64,000 bases of DNA from Mucilaginibacter flavus (GTDB lineage: Bacteria; Bacteroidota; Bacteroidia; Sphingobacteriales; Sphingobacteriaceae). How positions within the stretch are numbered: position 1 is the first letter of the stretch; each line of letters begins with the position of its first letter. Location of the stretch: the NCBI RefSeq assembly GCF_030409315.1, contig NZ_JAUFPS010000097.1:124001-188000 (forward strand), given 5' to 3'. The translations under genes and the position numbers were made by a program. Positions 9,227 to 18,111 of the stretch are shown here, piece by piece. The notes below the pieces were generated by a model. It did no database searches and was not told the origin of the DNA. It saw only the letters and a list, made by a program, of their open reading frames with translations.

Positions 9227-9679
9227 ATGGAAAAGGGGAATTACAAAACATTTGCTTTGATGCTGATATTGTCATTTGTTATCATGTATGGTGTTATGTT
9301 TTTGAATGTCGATCAGGCCGATCATGTTTATTTAAGTATGACGCGCTTTTATATGACACTCATGATGGTAGCCGCTATGGCCTTATTGATGTTAGCGATG
9401 ATGCGAATGATGTATAAGAACCGTAAACTGAACATGGTTATCATTTTATCCAGTACGGCGGCCTTTGTTCTTTCACTTGTAGGCGTGCGAACCCAAACAT
9501 TTGTTGGTGATGTTCAATACATGAAAGGGATGATACCCCACCATTCAATCGCAATTATGACCAGTAAAAACGCGAATATTAAAGATCCAGAGGTAAGAAA
9601 ACTTGCCGATGGTATCATAAAAACGCAGGAAAAAGAGATCGCGCAGATGAAAGCAATTTTGGCAAGAATGAAAAAATAG
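9227..9679 (+). CDS. DUF305 family protein
   Basis: A 150-residue protein with three N-terminal hydrophobic helices (about residues 7-25, 41-60, 68-88) and a C-terminal DUF305 ferritin-like segment (YMKGMIPHHSIAIMTS... IIKTQEKEIAQMKAIL). The HH and Met-rich motifs are typical of DUF305 proteins, often found with copper resistance genes and possibly metal-binding at the membrane. I take the ATG at 9227 over an in-frame TTG at 9197 because it begins just before the first membrane helix. Confidence 0.85.
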   Translation: MEKGNYKTFALMLILSFVIMYGVMFLNVDQADHVYLSMTRFYMTLMMVAAMALLMLAMMRMMYKNRKLNMVIILSSTAAFVLSLVGVRTQTFVGDVQYMKGMIPHHSIAIMTSKNANIKDPEVRKLADGIIKTQEKEIAQMKAILARMKK

Positions 9680-9805
9680 TTGCCATATACGCAATAACTA
9701 AACTCTTTCAATATCCTGACCAATTTTTTTGATATATTGCTATCAACCGTACAGCAAGTTTGGAAAAATATCCATTATCTTTAGGCTTTAAGTAAAAGTG
9801 CTTAC

Positions 9806-10225
9806 ATGAGAAAAATCTGTGCTTTAATCATGACATCATTTTACCTGTTACTTTCAACGGGTGCTTATGCTTGTCTGCTTCATTGCACCACCGATTACCT
9901 GTCTGCTCAGCTTGAAAACAAAAGTGAAAAGCAAGGTAAAAGTGAAGATCACGGGCATGACGAAAAAGATAGTGATGATGACTGCAACACCGGTAATTGT
10001 AATTGCTGTTATCATCATGGTACCTATGTAGTAAAAGAGAATTCAACTATAAGTACTCACTTTATTTTTTCGCCAACGGATTTTGCCATCGTGCTTTTTC
10101 ATACGGACGGATTTTTTTATATCCCATTAAGGAGCACATACAAAGTGAGTTGGCCAAGGTCAACCGGGCCGCCTTTTTTATCCACCCGACCTATTTATAT
10201 TTCCAACAGAACTCTTCTCATCTGA
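9806..10225 (+). CDS. Secreted His/Cys-rich small protein (139 aa)
   Basis: A signal peptide (MRKICALIMTSFYLLLSTGAYA) is followed by LLHC, a charged His/Asp-rich linker (DHGHDEKDSDDD), CNTGNCNCCYHH and a C-terminal GPPFLSTRPIYI. The order of an early Cys motif, a CC motif and a terminal PP motif matches the small Bacteroidota HYC/CC/PP-type secreted proteins seen near copper genes. It probably binds metal in the periplasm or as part of an outer-membrane route; no enzymatic function is evident. Similar layouts occur at 13247, 20323 and 21001. Confidence 0.7.
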   Translation: MRKICALIMTSFYLLLSTGAYACLLHCTTDYLSAQLENKSEKQGKSEDHGHDEKDSDDDCNTGNCNCCYHHGTYVVKENSTISTHFIFSPTDFAIVLFHTDGFFYIPLRSTYKVSWPRSTGPPFLSTRPIYISNRTLLI

Positions 10226-10508
10226 TCAAGCGTTGCTGCCATCCAGGCGGCCAGATATCCTATTATCTGTTAACGCTGATAATCACAAGGGCACATATGT
10301 GGCTTGAGCTTAAACGTTCGCCGCATGGTCGACTATTGATTACAAATACGCCAAATAGAACATCGGTCTCTTTTCCTTACATGATAACGGATAAAAATCC
10401 GGAGAGAGATACTTTAGCTTAACGACACCAAGCGTATCAAAATACCCGGCGATTAACGATAATCTTTAAAAATTAGTCATTAAAGTTATCATCCTAATCA
10501 CATTAACA

Positions 10509-11225
10509 ATGAGCAATTATTTTATTACTCAGCCCCCTTTCGGTAAAAGAAAAGGGAAATCATATTTCATTTCATTCATCAACAAGGTTTTAAGATTTTC
10601 AAAAATAGGCTACACTGTAAGCCCAGTTGACACGATAGTCGATATGAATACTATCGAACAACGCATCAATTATTATCATTTATTAGACAATGTTTTATCA
10701 AATAATGTCGCTGGTGACGTAATTGAACTGGGTTGCTTTACCGGGCAGTGCGCGATGCTGTTTCAAAAAGTTATAGCGCAGCATCAGTCTGAGAAAAAAC
10801 TGCATCTATACGATACTTTTGAAAATAAATACACCATAAAAGGCGAAGTCATAGATCAACTGACACTGAACTTCAACAGTGCCGGATTAGCCTTACCTGT
10901 TTTACACAAAGGACTTTTCAAAGATACCCTCCCAGGACAATTACCTGATCAAATTTGCTTTATACATATTGACTGTGGTTTTGGAGGGGATCAGGCCTCG
11001 CATAAAGATGTTGTTTTAAGCTGCCTGAAAAATGTCTATCCACGAATGACAAAAGGCGCAATTTGTGTGCTTATGGATTATTATGATGAGCGAGTTAACG
11101 GCGTTGGATTTGATGCTCATCCGGGGGTTAAGTTGGCTTGTGACGAATTTCTGGCAGACAAATCCGAAAAAGTCAATTGCCTGTTTAGCAACCAATATTA
11201 CCATGGTTTTTTCAGAAAAAATTAA
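10509..11225 (+). CDS. TylF-like class I SAM-dependent methyltransferase (copy 2)
   Basis: A 238-residue paralogue of the protein at 5218-5937 on the opposite strand. Motif I is GDVIELGCFTGQCAMLF, followed by LHLYDTF, CFIHIDCGFGGDQ and CVLMDYYDE. Both start with an M.NYF.....P.. peptide and differ throughout, so the duplication is not recent. No copper motif is present. It may modify a sugar or small molecule; substrate unknown. Confidence 0.82.
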   Translation: MSNYFITQPPFGKRKGKSYFISFINKVLRFSKIGYTVSPVDTIVDMNTIEQRINYYHLLDNVLSNNVAGDVIELGCFTGQCAMLFQKVIAQHQSEKKLHLYDTFENKYTIKGEVIDQLTLNFNSAGLALPVLHKGLFKDTLPGQLPDQICFIHIDCGFGGDQASHKDVVLSCLKNVYPRMTKGAICVLMDYYDERVNGVGFDAHPGVKLACDEFLADKSEKVNCLFSNQYYHGFFRKN

Positions 11226-11334
11226 ACACCGTCGGTTGGAATAATTCACCTCCGGCCATTAACGTCGCGGAGTACACTACCTACGTTCATGCTGGTTAAA
11301 ACAGCAGTAGAACTATAAAATTTAAGCAATTATT

Positions 11335-11772
11335 ATGGACATCAAAAAGTTAGAAAGAGAAGATATCGATAAATGCGTTGACCTCTGCATCGCATCAAGT
11401 AATCGCCCGCCATGGAACCATCAATGGGGGTATGACAGGGCATTAAAATACCTTAAAGAATTCGCTGATCAACCCCGGTTTGTGGGTTTTGCCATATATG
11501 AACAAGGAGCGATCACAGGCATATTATTGGCGCATACTAAAACCTGGTGGGAAAACGATCTCCTATATATTGATGAGTTTTTTATTGTTCCCGAAAAGCA
11601 AAGAATAGGTTATGGGAAACGTTTGTTAAATCATGCAGAAGCATATGCCCGCGAGCAGGGATGTGGTATAGTAAGCTTAGTGACCACCAGATATATGTTA
11701 ACTAACGAATTCAGGAACGATCTTAACTACCATCATGCTGAACATTATATGTTCTTATTTAAACCGGTTTGA
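11335..11772 (+). CDS. GNAT-family N-acetyltransferase
   Basis: A 145-residue GNAT. The acetyl-CoA-binding motif A is FFIVPEKQRIGYGKRLLNHAEAYA (residues about 81-104), preceded by the beta4 strand YIDEF. The N-terminus (IKKLEREDIDKCVDLCIASSNRPPWNHQW) follows the usual beta1-alpha1 pattern. Substrate unknown. It stands alone between the methyltransferase and the HhH/nuclease-like gene. Confidence 0.83.
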   Translation: MDIKKLEREDIDKCVDLCIASSNRPPWNHQWGYDRALKYLKEFADQPRFVGFAIYEQGAITGILLAHTKTWWENDLLYIDEFFIVPEKQRIGYGKRLLNHAEAYAREQGCGIVSLVTTRYMLTNEFRNDLNYHHAEHYMFLFKPV

Positions 11773-11914
11773 AATTAATTCATGATCCAAGTGTGAACTA
11801 AATAAATTTTAATGGAAAAGTTGAAAAGGGCGTTAATATGAGTGTTCAAATTTTTGTTTGTAAAAAAATGCTGCCGCTAAGGATTTGCCTTATCTTAGTT
11901 ATTAATTCCTAAAC

Positions 11915-13165
11915 ATGAGCGAGCACCTACAATCTATTATAAGCCAATATAAAAATGACCAGGAATCGGTATATAATACCTGGTTCATCAATAATGAAGA
12001 AAGGTTGAAGGCCTTTCGTTCGATCCGCCGGGGAGTGTTACAGGTTATTGATGATATTAAAACGAAGCGCTTTGGAAACGATTTTAAAGGAACCTCACTT
12101 GAATTTGTTTTGAGTTGCATTACGGAGCAAAAACAGGTTTTTGAAGGGGCGTCACATCCTTTTTATTGGAAACCCAAATTACGGATTCCTGATATTTACG
12201 AAAACCAGGCTAACAAGATAGCATTCGGCCAGTTTTTAGAAAACTGTATCAACGCGAAAAATGAACAGCAGCTCATCAGTGAAATTGAAAAACTGGATGG
12301 TTTAAAGATCAAAGGTTTGGGGCCTGCGGTGGCCAGCATTCTTTATTTTTTGCACCCAACATTGATACCGCCGTTTAATACCGCGATCATTAATGGCTTC
12401 AACTACCTTTTTAAAGACAAAAAGAAATTAGGCAGCTGGAGCGAATATCTCAAAATTAGAGAAGTCATCATGGATATCAACCGCAGACATTGCAATGAGC
12501 TCTCTCTGGACACGGGGGCATTCGCAGGCCTTCTATTCGAGATCGGTACACAAAAGTTACTGTTGGGTAAAGATGAATACCTTTCGGAAATTGAACGCAC
12601 AAGGCTTGAACGCCTGATCGAAAAGCGTCATAAAGACAGACGAGTGGAAACAGAGGATGAACATTTGCACAATGAAATGCAATATCATTTGTTGAAGATT
12701 GGTCACGCGCTTGGATATGATGTGATCGCGGCCTCTAATGACCGATCTAAATCATGGAACGGAAATAAGTTTACTTTTATTTCACTGGCAGACTTTCCAG
12801 ATCTGGTATTGGATAAAGAAGTCTTGAATACTGTTAAATTAATTGATGTTCTGTGGTTTGTAAAGGGCACGGCTAAAGTTATCGCTGCTTTTGAGGTCGA
12901 GAAGAGCACCAGTATCTACTCAGGAATTCTGAGATTGACTGATCTGAGTTGCAGTGTGAACAACAACGAAGAAGTGTTATACCTCGTAGTCCCGGATCAC
13001 CGGGAAAAGGATGTGATCATGCAGCTATCCCGTCCTTCTATAAAGCAAGGAAATATGCAAATGAAATATATCTGTTTTAGCGATCTGAGGCAACACTGCG
13101 ACGCTTTATGTAAATTTGGCGACGACCATTCCATTATGCAAAAGATAGCCCGGACTGTGGCTTAG
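11915..13165 (+). CDS. HhH motif plus restriction-endonuclease-like protein
   Basis: A 416-residue protein that I do not recognise as a named family. The N-terminal half is helical and contains a helix-hairpin-helix-like segment (GLKIKGLGPAVASILYFLHP, residues 129-148) like DNA-glycosylase or nuclease DNA-binding motifs. The C-terminal half, around residues 305-345, has LIDVLWF followed by AAFEVEKST, a D...ExE/K pattern that fits a PD-(D/E)XK fold seen in type II restriction-like proteins. No methyltransferase partner is nearby. It may be an orphan nuclease or repair protein carried in the island; activity is inferred. Confidence 0.6.
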   Translation: MSEHLQSIISQYKNDQESVYNTWFINNEERLKAFRSIRRGVLQVIDDIKTKRFGNDFKGTSLEFVLSCITEQKQVFEGASHPFYWKPKLRIPDIYENQANKIAFGQFLENCINAKNEQQLISEIEKLDGLKIKGLGPAVASILYFLHPTLIPPFNTAIINGFNYLFKDKKKLGSWSEYLKIREVIMDINRRHCNELSLDTGAFAGLLFEIGTQKLLLGKDEYLSEIERTRLERLIEKRHKDRRVETEDEHLHNEMQYHLLKIGHALGYDVIAASNDRSKSWNGNKFTFISLADFPDLVLDKEVLNTVKLIDVLWFVKGTAKVIAAFEVEKSTSIYSGILRLTDLSCSVNNNEEVLYLVVPDHREKDVIMQLSRPSIKQGNMQMKYICFSDLRQHCDALCKFGDDHSIMQKIARTVA

Positions 13166-13216
13166 CCGGTTTGGTATAGGGTATAAATTTAAAACGTAAT
13201 TATGTAAAACAATTTG

Positions 13217-13237
13217 ACAACCTGTTGTTTAACTTTG
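13217..13237 (+). promoter_or_regulatory. Promoter with embedded inverted repeat
   Basis: TAACTTTG at 13230-13237 fits TAnnTTTG and precedes the ATG at 13247. A perfect ACAAC-CT-GTTGT inverted repeat (13217-13228) lies just upstream in the promoter spacer and could be an operator. Confidence 0.45.
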
Positions 13238-13246
13238 TAGTTGAAA

Positions 13247-13723
13247 ATGAGAAGTAAAGCACTTTTATTATTATTTATATTCCTGCTAAATACGGTTACC
13301 GGATTTGCATGTGCTTTACGTATGTCTACCCATGAGCATGATGAAGCTACAGAACACCACCACGATGGAAACGGAGCTAAGGAACAACATCATGACGAAG
13401 CAACTGAACACCACCATGAACATGGTGGGCGAGAAATACAGGCTACTGATACTGATCAGTTACCCCCGTACAACCAAACGTCAATAGCTCAAAATGACCC
13501 TTGTTGCCAGGGTGCAGTCAATAGCTTTAACACATTAGCTAAAGTCACTCCCCAATCAGCTCAAATTATTTTAATGGCCCCTATTACTTATATAGGTGCT
13601 TATTATCAATTATTTTTAAAGCCGGTTACGCTCAGTCAATCAGTCCGATTGATTTTAGCTGACGGGCGACGACGGCCTCCTCCATATCCTATTCGCGTCG
13701 CGCTGCAAAGTTTTCAGATTTGA
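13247..13723 (+). CDS. Secreted His-rich small protein (158 aa)
   Basis: A signal peptide (residues 1-22) is followed by a very His-rich segment (HEHDEATEHHHD... EHHHEHGG), a DPCCQG motif and a C-terminal RRRPPPYPIRVAL. The CC...PP layout matches the other small secreted proteins in this island. His clusters suggest Cu/Zn/Ni binding in the periplasm. The ATG at 13247 is chosen over an in-frame TTG at 13241. It leads a run of periplasmic genes (DUF3347, haem-binding, multicopper oxidase). Confidence 0.72.
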   Translation: MRSKALLLLFIFLLNTVTGFACALRMSTHEHDEATEHHHDGNGAKEQHHDEATEHHHEHGGREIQATDTDQLPPYNQTSIAQNDPCCQGAVNSFNTLAKVTPQSAQIILMAPITYIGAYYQLFLKPVTLSQSVRLILADGRRRPPPYPIRVALQSFQI

Positions 13724-13796
13724 TTAATTAATAGATTTCAGAACTATAAGGCTCCGCCATGTTCCAATTTTTCTATTACATTAATTAATTCAGATC

Positions 13797-14297
13797 ATGA
13801 AAAAGATATTTTTATTGGTTGCGTTGATCGCAACTGCTTCTACCCAGCTACTTTTTGCACAGGATGCTAAAACTACAGCGCTTACAAGTTTAATGACATC
13901 TTATTATAACATTAAAGATGCTTTGGTCAAATCAAACAGCGCCGATGCGTCTACCCATGCAGGAGAATTTCTAAAGGCTGTTAACGGTGTGGATATGAAA
14001 TCGCTGCCAGCAGCGGATATGAACGCGTTTATGGCGGCACAGGAAAAACTGGCTTTCGATGCCAGGCATATCTCAGAAAGCAAGGACATTGCACATCAGC
14101 GGGAGCATTTTGCTAATTTTTCAGTCAACTTTTTCAAGCTCGCTAAAGTAGTAAAATTAACAGATAAACCTGTTTACTATTCCTATTGCCCGATGAAAAA
14201 GAGCTATTGGTTATCGGCTGAGGATGTGATCAAAAACCCTTACTATGGTAGCCAAATGCTTACTTGCGGTAAGGTCACTGAAACCCTGAATAAATAA
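13797..14297 (+). CDS. DUF3347 periplasmic protein (copy 1)
   Basis: A 166-residue protein with a signal peptide (MKKIFLLVALIATASTQLLFAQ) and the DUF3347 helical domain: LTSLMTSYYNIKDALVKSN...A, then HQREHFANFSVNFFKLAK and a closing YCPMKKSYWLS...NPYYGSQMLTCG. The YCPM and LTCG pieces supply Cys/Met ligands and resemble CusB-linked DUF3347 copper-binding modules. The next gene is a lipoprotein homologue. Likely a periplasmic copper-binding protein. Confidence 0.85.
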   Translation: MKKIFLLVALIATASTQLLFAQDAKTTALTSLMTSYYNIKDALVKSNSADASTHAGEFLKAVNGVDMKSLPAADMNAFMAAQEKLAFDARHISESKDIAHQREHFANFSVNFFKLAKVVKLTDKPVYYSYCPMKKSYWLSAEDVIKNPYYGSQMLTCGKVTETLNK

Positions 14298-14325
14298 GCT
14301 AACTAAATTCTTAAAGATTTGATTT

Positions 14326-14349
14326 CCCTGCGCGGCGACTTGCGCAGGG
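14326..14349 (+). terminator. Strong hairpin between the DUF3347 genes
   Basis: Arms CCCTGCGC (14326-14333) and GCGCAGGG (14342-14349) pair perfectly around an 8-base loop. No long T-run follows, so it may be an attenuating or mRNA-stabilising hairpin rather than a full terminator. Confidence 0.5.
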
Positions 14350-14373
14350 CGATCCGTAATTTATAATCATCCT

Positions 14374-14970
14374 ATGAAAAATCTAATCATTATTTCAGTG
14401 ACCTGCCTGGCTTCATTTTCAATGGTAGCCTGCAATAACACGAATAAATCAGCATCCAACAGCTCCAAAGATTCGACTGGAACAAATTCAGCCGGTACAT
14501 CTAACCCGGCAAAAAGTGGTTTGGATTCAAAAACGACCGCTGCTGTAAAGGAAATGGTAGGAAACTACCTTGATTTAAAAAACGCACTGGCCAAAGATAA
14601 CAGCACCGATGCCGCAACTTCCGGGAAAGCTTTATCCGAAGGCTTTATGAAATTCGACCAGTCCGCATTAACATCAACTCAAAAAAAATCATTTACCGAT
14701 ATAGCTGATGATGCAAAAGAAATGGCAGAGCATATCGGGATGAGCGCCGGGAAGCTACCCCACCAGCGCGAACACTTTGATATGTTGAGCAAGGATATGA
14801 TTGACTTTGTTAAATTATTTAGTGCCGGACAGGGTTTATATGTTGATCACTGCCCGATGTATAATAATAATAAAGGTGCGGACTGGATAAGCGAAACCAA
14901 AGACATCAAAAACCCTTACCTCGGCACCAAAATGCCCACCTGCGGTTCGGTCAAAGAGGAATTAAAATAG
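14374..14970 (+). CDS. DUF3347 lipoprotein (copy 2)
   Basis: A 198-residue lipoprotein with lipobox ending in Cys20 (ASFSMVAC), a Ser/Asn/Thr-rich linker and a DUF3347 domain (VKEMVGNYLDLKNALAKDNS... LPHQREHFDMLSKDMIDFVKLF). It ends with DHCPMYNNNKGADWIS... NPYLGTKMPTCG, matching the first copy's closing motif. Probably outer-membrane or periplasm-anchored and copper-binding. It is followed 5 bp later by the haem-binding gene, so these form an operon leading to the multicopper oxidase. Confidence 0.85.
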   Translation: MKNLIIISVTCLASFSMVACNNTNKSASNSSKDSTGTNSAGTSNPAKSGLDSKTTAAVKEMVGNYLDLKNALAKDNSTDAATSGKALSEGFMKFDQSALTSTQKKSFTDIADDAKEMAEHIGMSAGKLPHQREHFDMLSKDMIDFVKLFSAGQGLYVDHCPMYNNNKGADWISETKDIKNPYLGTKMPTCGSVKEELK

Positions 14971-14975
14971 GAACT

Positions 14976-15443
14976 ATGAAACGGATCGTAAAAATTACCG
15001 GTATGGTATTGGTAACCGTTGTGGTCATTATCCAATTAGTCCCCCGTGATCATAATAATAAAGGAACTAAACCAGTGAACGACATTGCACAGGTAATTTC
15101 CGTTCCCGAAAATGTTGGCGTTATACTCAAAAGATCATGTTATGATTGCCACAGCAACCACACGGATTATCCCTGGTATGCGAAGCTTCAGCCATTTCGG
15201 TTGATGCTTGACAGGCACATCAGGGGCGGTAAAGCAGAGCTTAATTTCAACGAGTTCGGAACCTATTCTTCCAGGAAACAAAGGAGCAGATTAAGGGCCA
15301 TTGGTGAAAGCCTGGAAGAAGGCTCGATGCCTTTATCTTCTTACACCTTTATCCATAAGAACGCTATTCTTTCAAAGGATGATAAAGCAACATTAATGAA
15401 CTGGGTTAAAATTGCAGGCGACAGCCTTTTACAAAAAAATTAA
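14976..15443 (+). CDS. Haem-binding domain protein (cytochrome-like)
   Basis: A 155-residue protein with one N-terminal membrane anchor (residues 3-22) and a periplasmic domain with a c-type haem site CYDCH (C55-C58-H59) followed by SNHTDYPWYAKLQP, diagnostic of the small haem_bd family. A later Met-containing segment (EEGSMPLSSYTFIH) may supply the distal ligand. It lies between a DUF3347 lipoprotein and the multicopper oxidase (2-bp gap), so it may pass electrons in periplasmic copper oxidation; this last point is inference. Confidence 0.85.
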   Translation: MKRIVKITGMVLVTVVVIIQLVPRDHNNKGTKPVNDIAQVISVPENVGVILKRSCYDCHSNHTDYPWYAKLQPFRLMLDRHIRGGKAELNFNEFGTYSSRKQRSRLRAIGESLEEGSMPLSSYTFIHKNAILSKDDKATLMNWVKIAGDSLLQKN

Positions 15444-15445
15444 AG

Positions 15446-18100
15446 ATGAAAAAAATACTATTTGTGGCAATGATGCTTTGTTTAAAGCAGTTCGTATTTG
15501 CTCAAAACGACATGCAAAATATGGCCGGTATGCAAAAGCAGCCAGCTGTTACTTATACCTGTACGATGCACCCGGAAATCCATGCATCCAAGCCGGGTAA
15601 TTGCCCTAAGTGCGGCATGAAGCTGGTCAAGGAAAAACCAAAAGCCCTGCCGAAAAAAGCCCCAGCAAAAAAAACAGGCGGCATGGATGGGATGAAGATG
15701 GACGGTATGAAAATGGATCAGGATAAGCCCGAGACCAGAAAGCCGAATGATATGCAAATGCCCAAAGATGACGGTAAAAAAGCCGATAATATGGGTGGAA
15801 TGAAAATGGATGGCATGAGCATGGGTGACGCTAAGGAGGCGGTCAATGACATGAAAAACGCAAAAGCAAAATTAGGCCCGATTAATACACTGGTCAGTAT
15901 TGCGCCGCCCCGCACCGTTCGTTATGATCTTTACATTGCAGACACCCTTGTCAACTACGGCGGGAAGCCAAAAAGGGCAATAGCCGTTAACGGCAGCATC
16001 CCAATGCCGACCCTGACTTTTACCGAAGGCGATACCGCCGAGATCTATGTGCATAATAAATTGAAAGAAGAAACGTCCCTGCACTGGCACGGGCTTTATT
16101 TGCCCAACCGCTACGATGGCGTGCCTAATCTGACACAGATGCCGATCAAGCCGGGCGAAACCCATTTATATAAATTCCCGATCAAACAACATGGTACCCA
16201 TTGGTACCATAGCCACACAGGCTTGCAGGAACAGATCGGGATGTACGGTGCTTTTATTATGAACAAGCGTAAGGAATGGGATATCCCAACCCTGCCTGTG
16301 GTGCTTAGCGAATGGACAAACATGAACCCCAAAGAGGTTGATCGTAGTTTACACGCAGCATCCGACTGGTTCGCTATACAAAAAGGTACAACACAAAGTT
16401 ATGCGGAGGCGATTGCTTCCGGCCATTTCAAAACAAAGGTTACCAATGAATGGAAACGCATGAACGCGATGGATGTCAGCGATGTTTATTACGATAAATT
16501 TCTGATCAATGGAAAAAATCAAAACGAGCAGCCGCAATATAAAGCCGGTGATAAAGTAAGGTTGCGAATCGCCAATGGCGGCGCTACCTCTTACTTCTGG
16601 CTCAAATATGCAGGAGGTAAAGTTATCGTAGTGGCTACTGACGGCAATGACGTTGAACCTGTTGAAGTTGACCGGCTGATCATCGCCCCATCCGAAACCT
16701 ATGACGTGGTAGTCACAGTTCCTGAAAATAAAAGCTATGAGTTTTTGGTAACACCTGAAGACCGCACCAAATCAGCCTCCCTTTGGTTAGGCAGCGGCCA
16801 AAAAATTTATGCCGGAAAAATGCCGAAACTGAAATATTTCGCCGGGATGAAGATGATGAACGACATGATGGATATGAGCGGCAACATGGTTCAAATGGAT
16901 GGCATGAAAATGCAAAACCAAACGATGGACATGAACACCGTGATGTATCCGGAAATAACCGGAGCTGACAAACCCCAGGCGGATGATAAAAAACCCGCCA
17001 TGCCGGGTATGCAGATGCCTAATGACAAAAGCATGGCAGGCATGAATATGGCTGATGACAATTCGGACATTGTGACCCTAAATTACGGGATGCTGCGTGA
17101 CCCTCATCATACTACCTTACCAAAAGGGCCGATGCGGGAATTGAAGTTTGATCTGACAGGTAATATGAACCGGTATGTATGGACGATGGATAACAAAACG
17201 GTATCAGAATCGGACAGGATCTTGATCAAAAAAGGTGAAAATCTGCGCATCATCCTATACAATAACAGCATGATGCGACACCCGATGCACCTGCATGGTC
17301 ACGATTTTAGGGTAATTAACGGGCAGGGTGAAAACGCGCCGATGAAGAACGTAGTAGATATCATGCCAATGGAACGGGATACGATTGAATTCAATGCTTC
17401 AGAACCTGGCGGCGATTGGTTTTTTCATTGCCATATACTCTACCATATGATGAGCGGTATGGGAAGGATATTCAGCTATGAAAACTCTGCGCCAAATCCG
17501 GAAATCCCTGATCCAAAGCTGGCACAACGAATGCTGAACCGTGATGATCAAATGCCGCATTTTATGGGCAAACTTGGTTTAGAAAGCAATGGCAGCGATG
17601 CACAATTCATGCTCTCCAATACCCGGTGGAAAGCCAGTACCATGTGGCATTTAGGCACTGATGCTACCATGGGTTATGAAAGTGAAACCATGATTGGGCG
17701 TTATATTGGCAGAATGCAATGGTTATACCCTTACATAGGTTTTGACTACCACTACAAGAAATTTGACCCTAATGAAAAAAATATATTTGGCAGTGATGCT
17801 AAAAACCTTTTCGGACAGGTGAGCAATAAGGATAACAGGCATACGGTAGTCGCGGGTCTGGCTTATACTTTGCCGATGCTTTTTGTGGCCGATGCGCGTA
17901 TTGATGGAGACGGTAAATTGCGCTTCCAGTTAGGCAGGGATGATATACCTGTTACCAGCCGCCTGCGCTTTAACATCATGGTGAATACAGACAAGGAGTA
18001 TGCCGCTGGTCTTCGATATATTGTTACCAAATACTTCTCCTTATCAACCCATTACGATAGCGATATGGGCCTGGGTGGCGGATTAACGCTCACTTATTAA
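15446..18100 (+). CDS. Multicopper oxidase with N-terminal HMBD and C-terminal CopB-like barrel
   Basis: An 884-residue fusion. After the signal peptide comes a heavy-metal-binding domain (YTCTMHPEIHASKPGNCPKC, residues 37-56), a Met-rich linker of MDGMKM-type repeats, three cupredoxin domains with all copper-ligand clusters (HWHGLYLPNRYDG; HGTHWYHSHTG; MRHPMHLHGHDF; WFFHCHILYHMM), a second Met-rich loop, and from about residue 715 a beta-strand-rich region (WLYPYIGFDYHY..., ending GGGLTLTY) like CopB-type outer-membrane copper proteins. It should oxidise Cu(I) to Cu(II) in the periplasm. PcoA/CopA and CopB are separate in most bacteria. The following CPH-type ATPase starts 11 bp later. Confidence 0.9.
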   Translation: MKKILFVAMMLCLKQFVFAQNDMQNMAGMQKQPAVTYTCTMHPEIHASKPGNCPKCGMKLVKEKPKALPKKAPAKKTGGMDGMKMDGMKMDQDKPETRKPNDMQMPKDDGKKADNMGGMKMDGMSMGDAKEAVNDMKNAKAKLGPINTLVSIAPPRTVRYDLYIADTLVNYGGKPKRAIAVNGSIPMPTLTFTEGDTAEIYVHNKLKEETSLHWHGLYLPNRYDGVPNLTQMPIKPGETHLYKFPIKQHGTHWYHSHTGLQEQIGMYGAFIMNKRKEWDIPTLPVVLSEWTNMNPKEVDRSLHAASDWFAIQKGTTQSYAEAIASGHFKTKVTNEWKRMNAMDVSDVYYDKFLINGKNQNEQPQYKAGDKVRLRIANGGATSYFWLKYAGGKVIVVATDGNDVEPVEVDRLIIAPSETYDVVVTVPENKSYEFLVTPEDRTKSASLWLGSGQKIYAGKMPKLKYFAGMKMMNDMMDMSGNMVQMDGMKMQNQTMDMNTVMYPEITGADKPQADDKKPAMPGMQMPNDKSMAGMNMADDNSDIVTLNYGMLRDPHHTTLPKGPMRELKFDLTGNMNRYVWTMDNKTVSESDRILIKKGENLRIILYNNSMMRHPMHLHGHDFRVINGQGENAPMKNVVDIMPMERDTIEFNASEPGGDWFFHCHILYHMMSGMGRIFSYENSAPNPEIPDPKLAQRMLNRDDQMPHFMGKLGLESNGSDAQFMLSNTRWKASTMWHLGTDATMGYESETMIGRYIGRMQWLYPYIGFDYHYKKFDPNEKNIFGSDAKNLFGQVSNKDNRHTVVAGLAYTLPMLFVADARIDGDGKLRFQLGRDDIPVTSRLRFNIMVNTDKEYAAGLRYIVTKYFSLSTHYDSDMGLGGGLTLTY

Positions 18101-18111
18101 ACTTTAAAGGT

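Noticed and set aside
10003-10422. 139-aa frame overlapping the His/Cys-rich gene at 9806
   Set aside because: It overlaps a gene with a good signal peptide and motif set, and its own product has no signal, domain or sensible composition.
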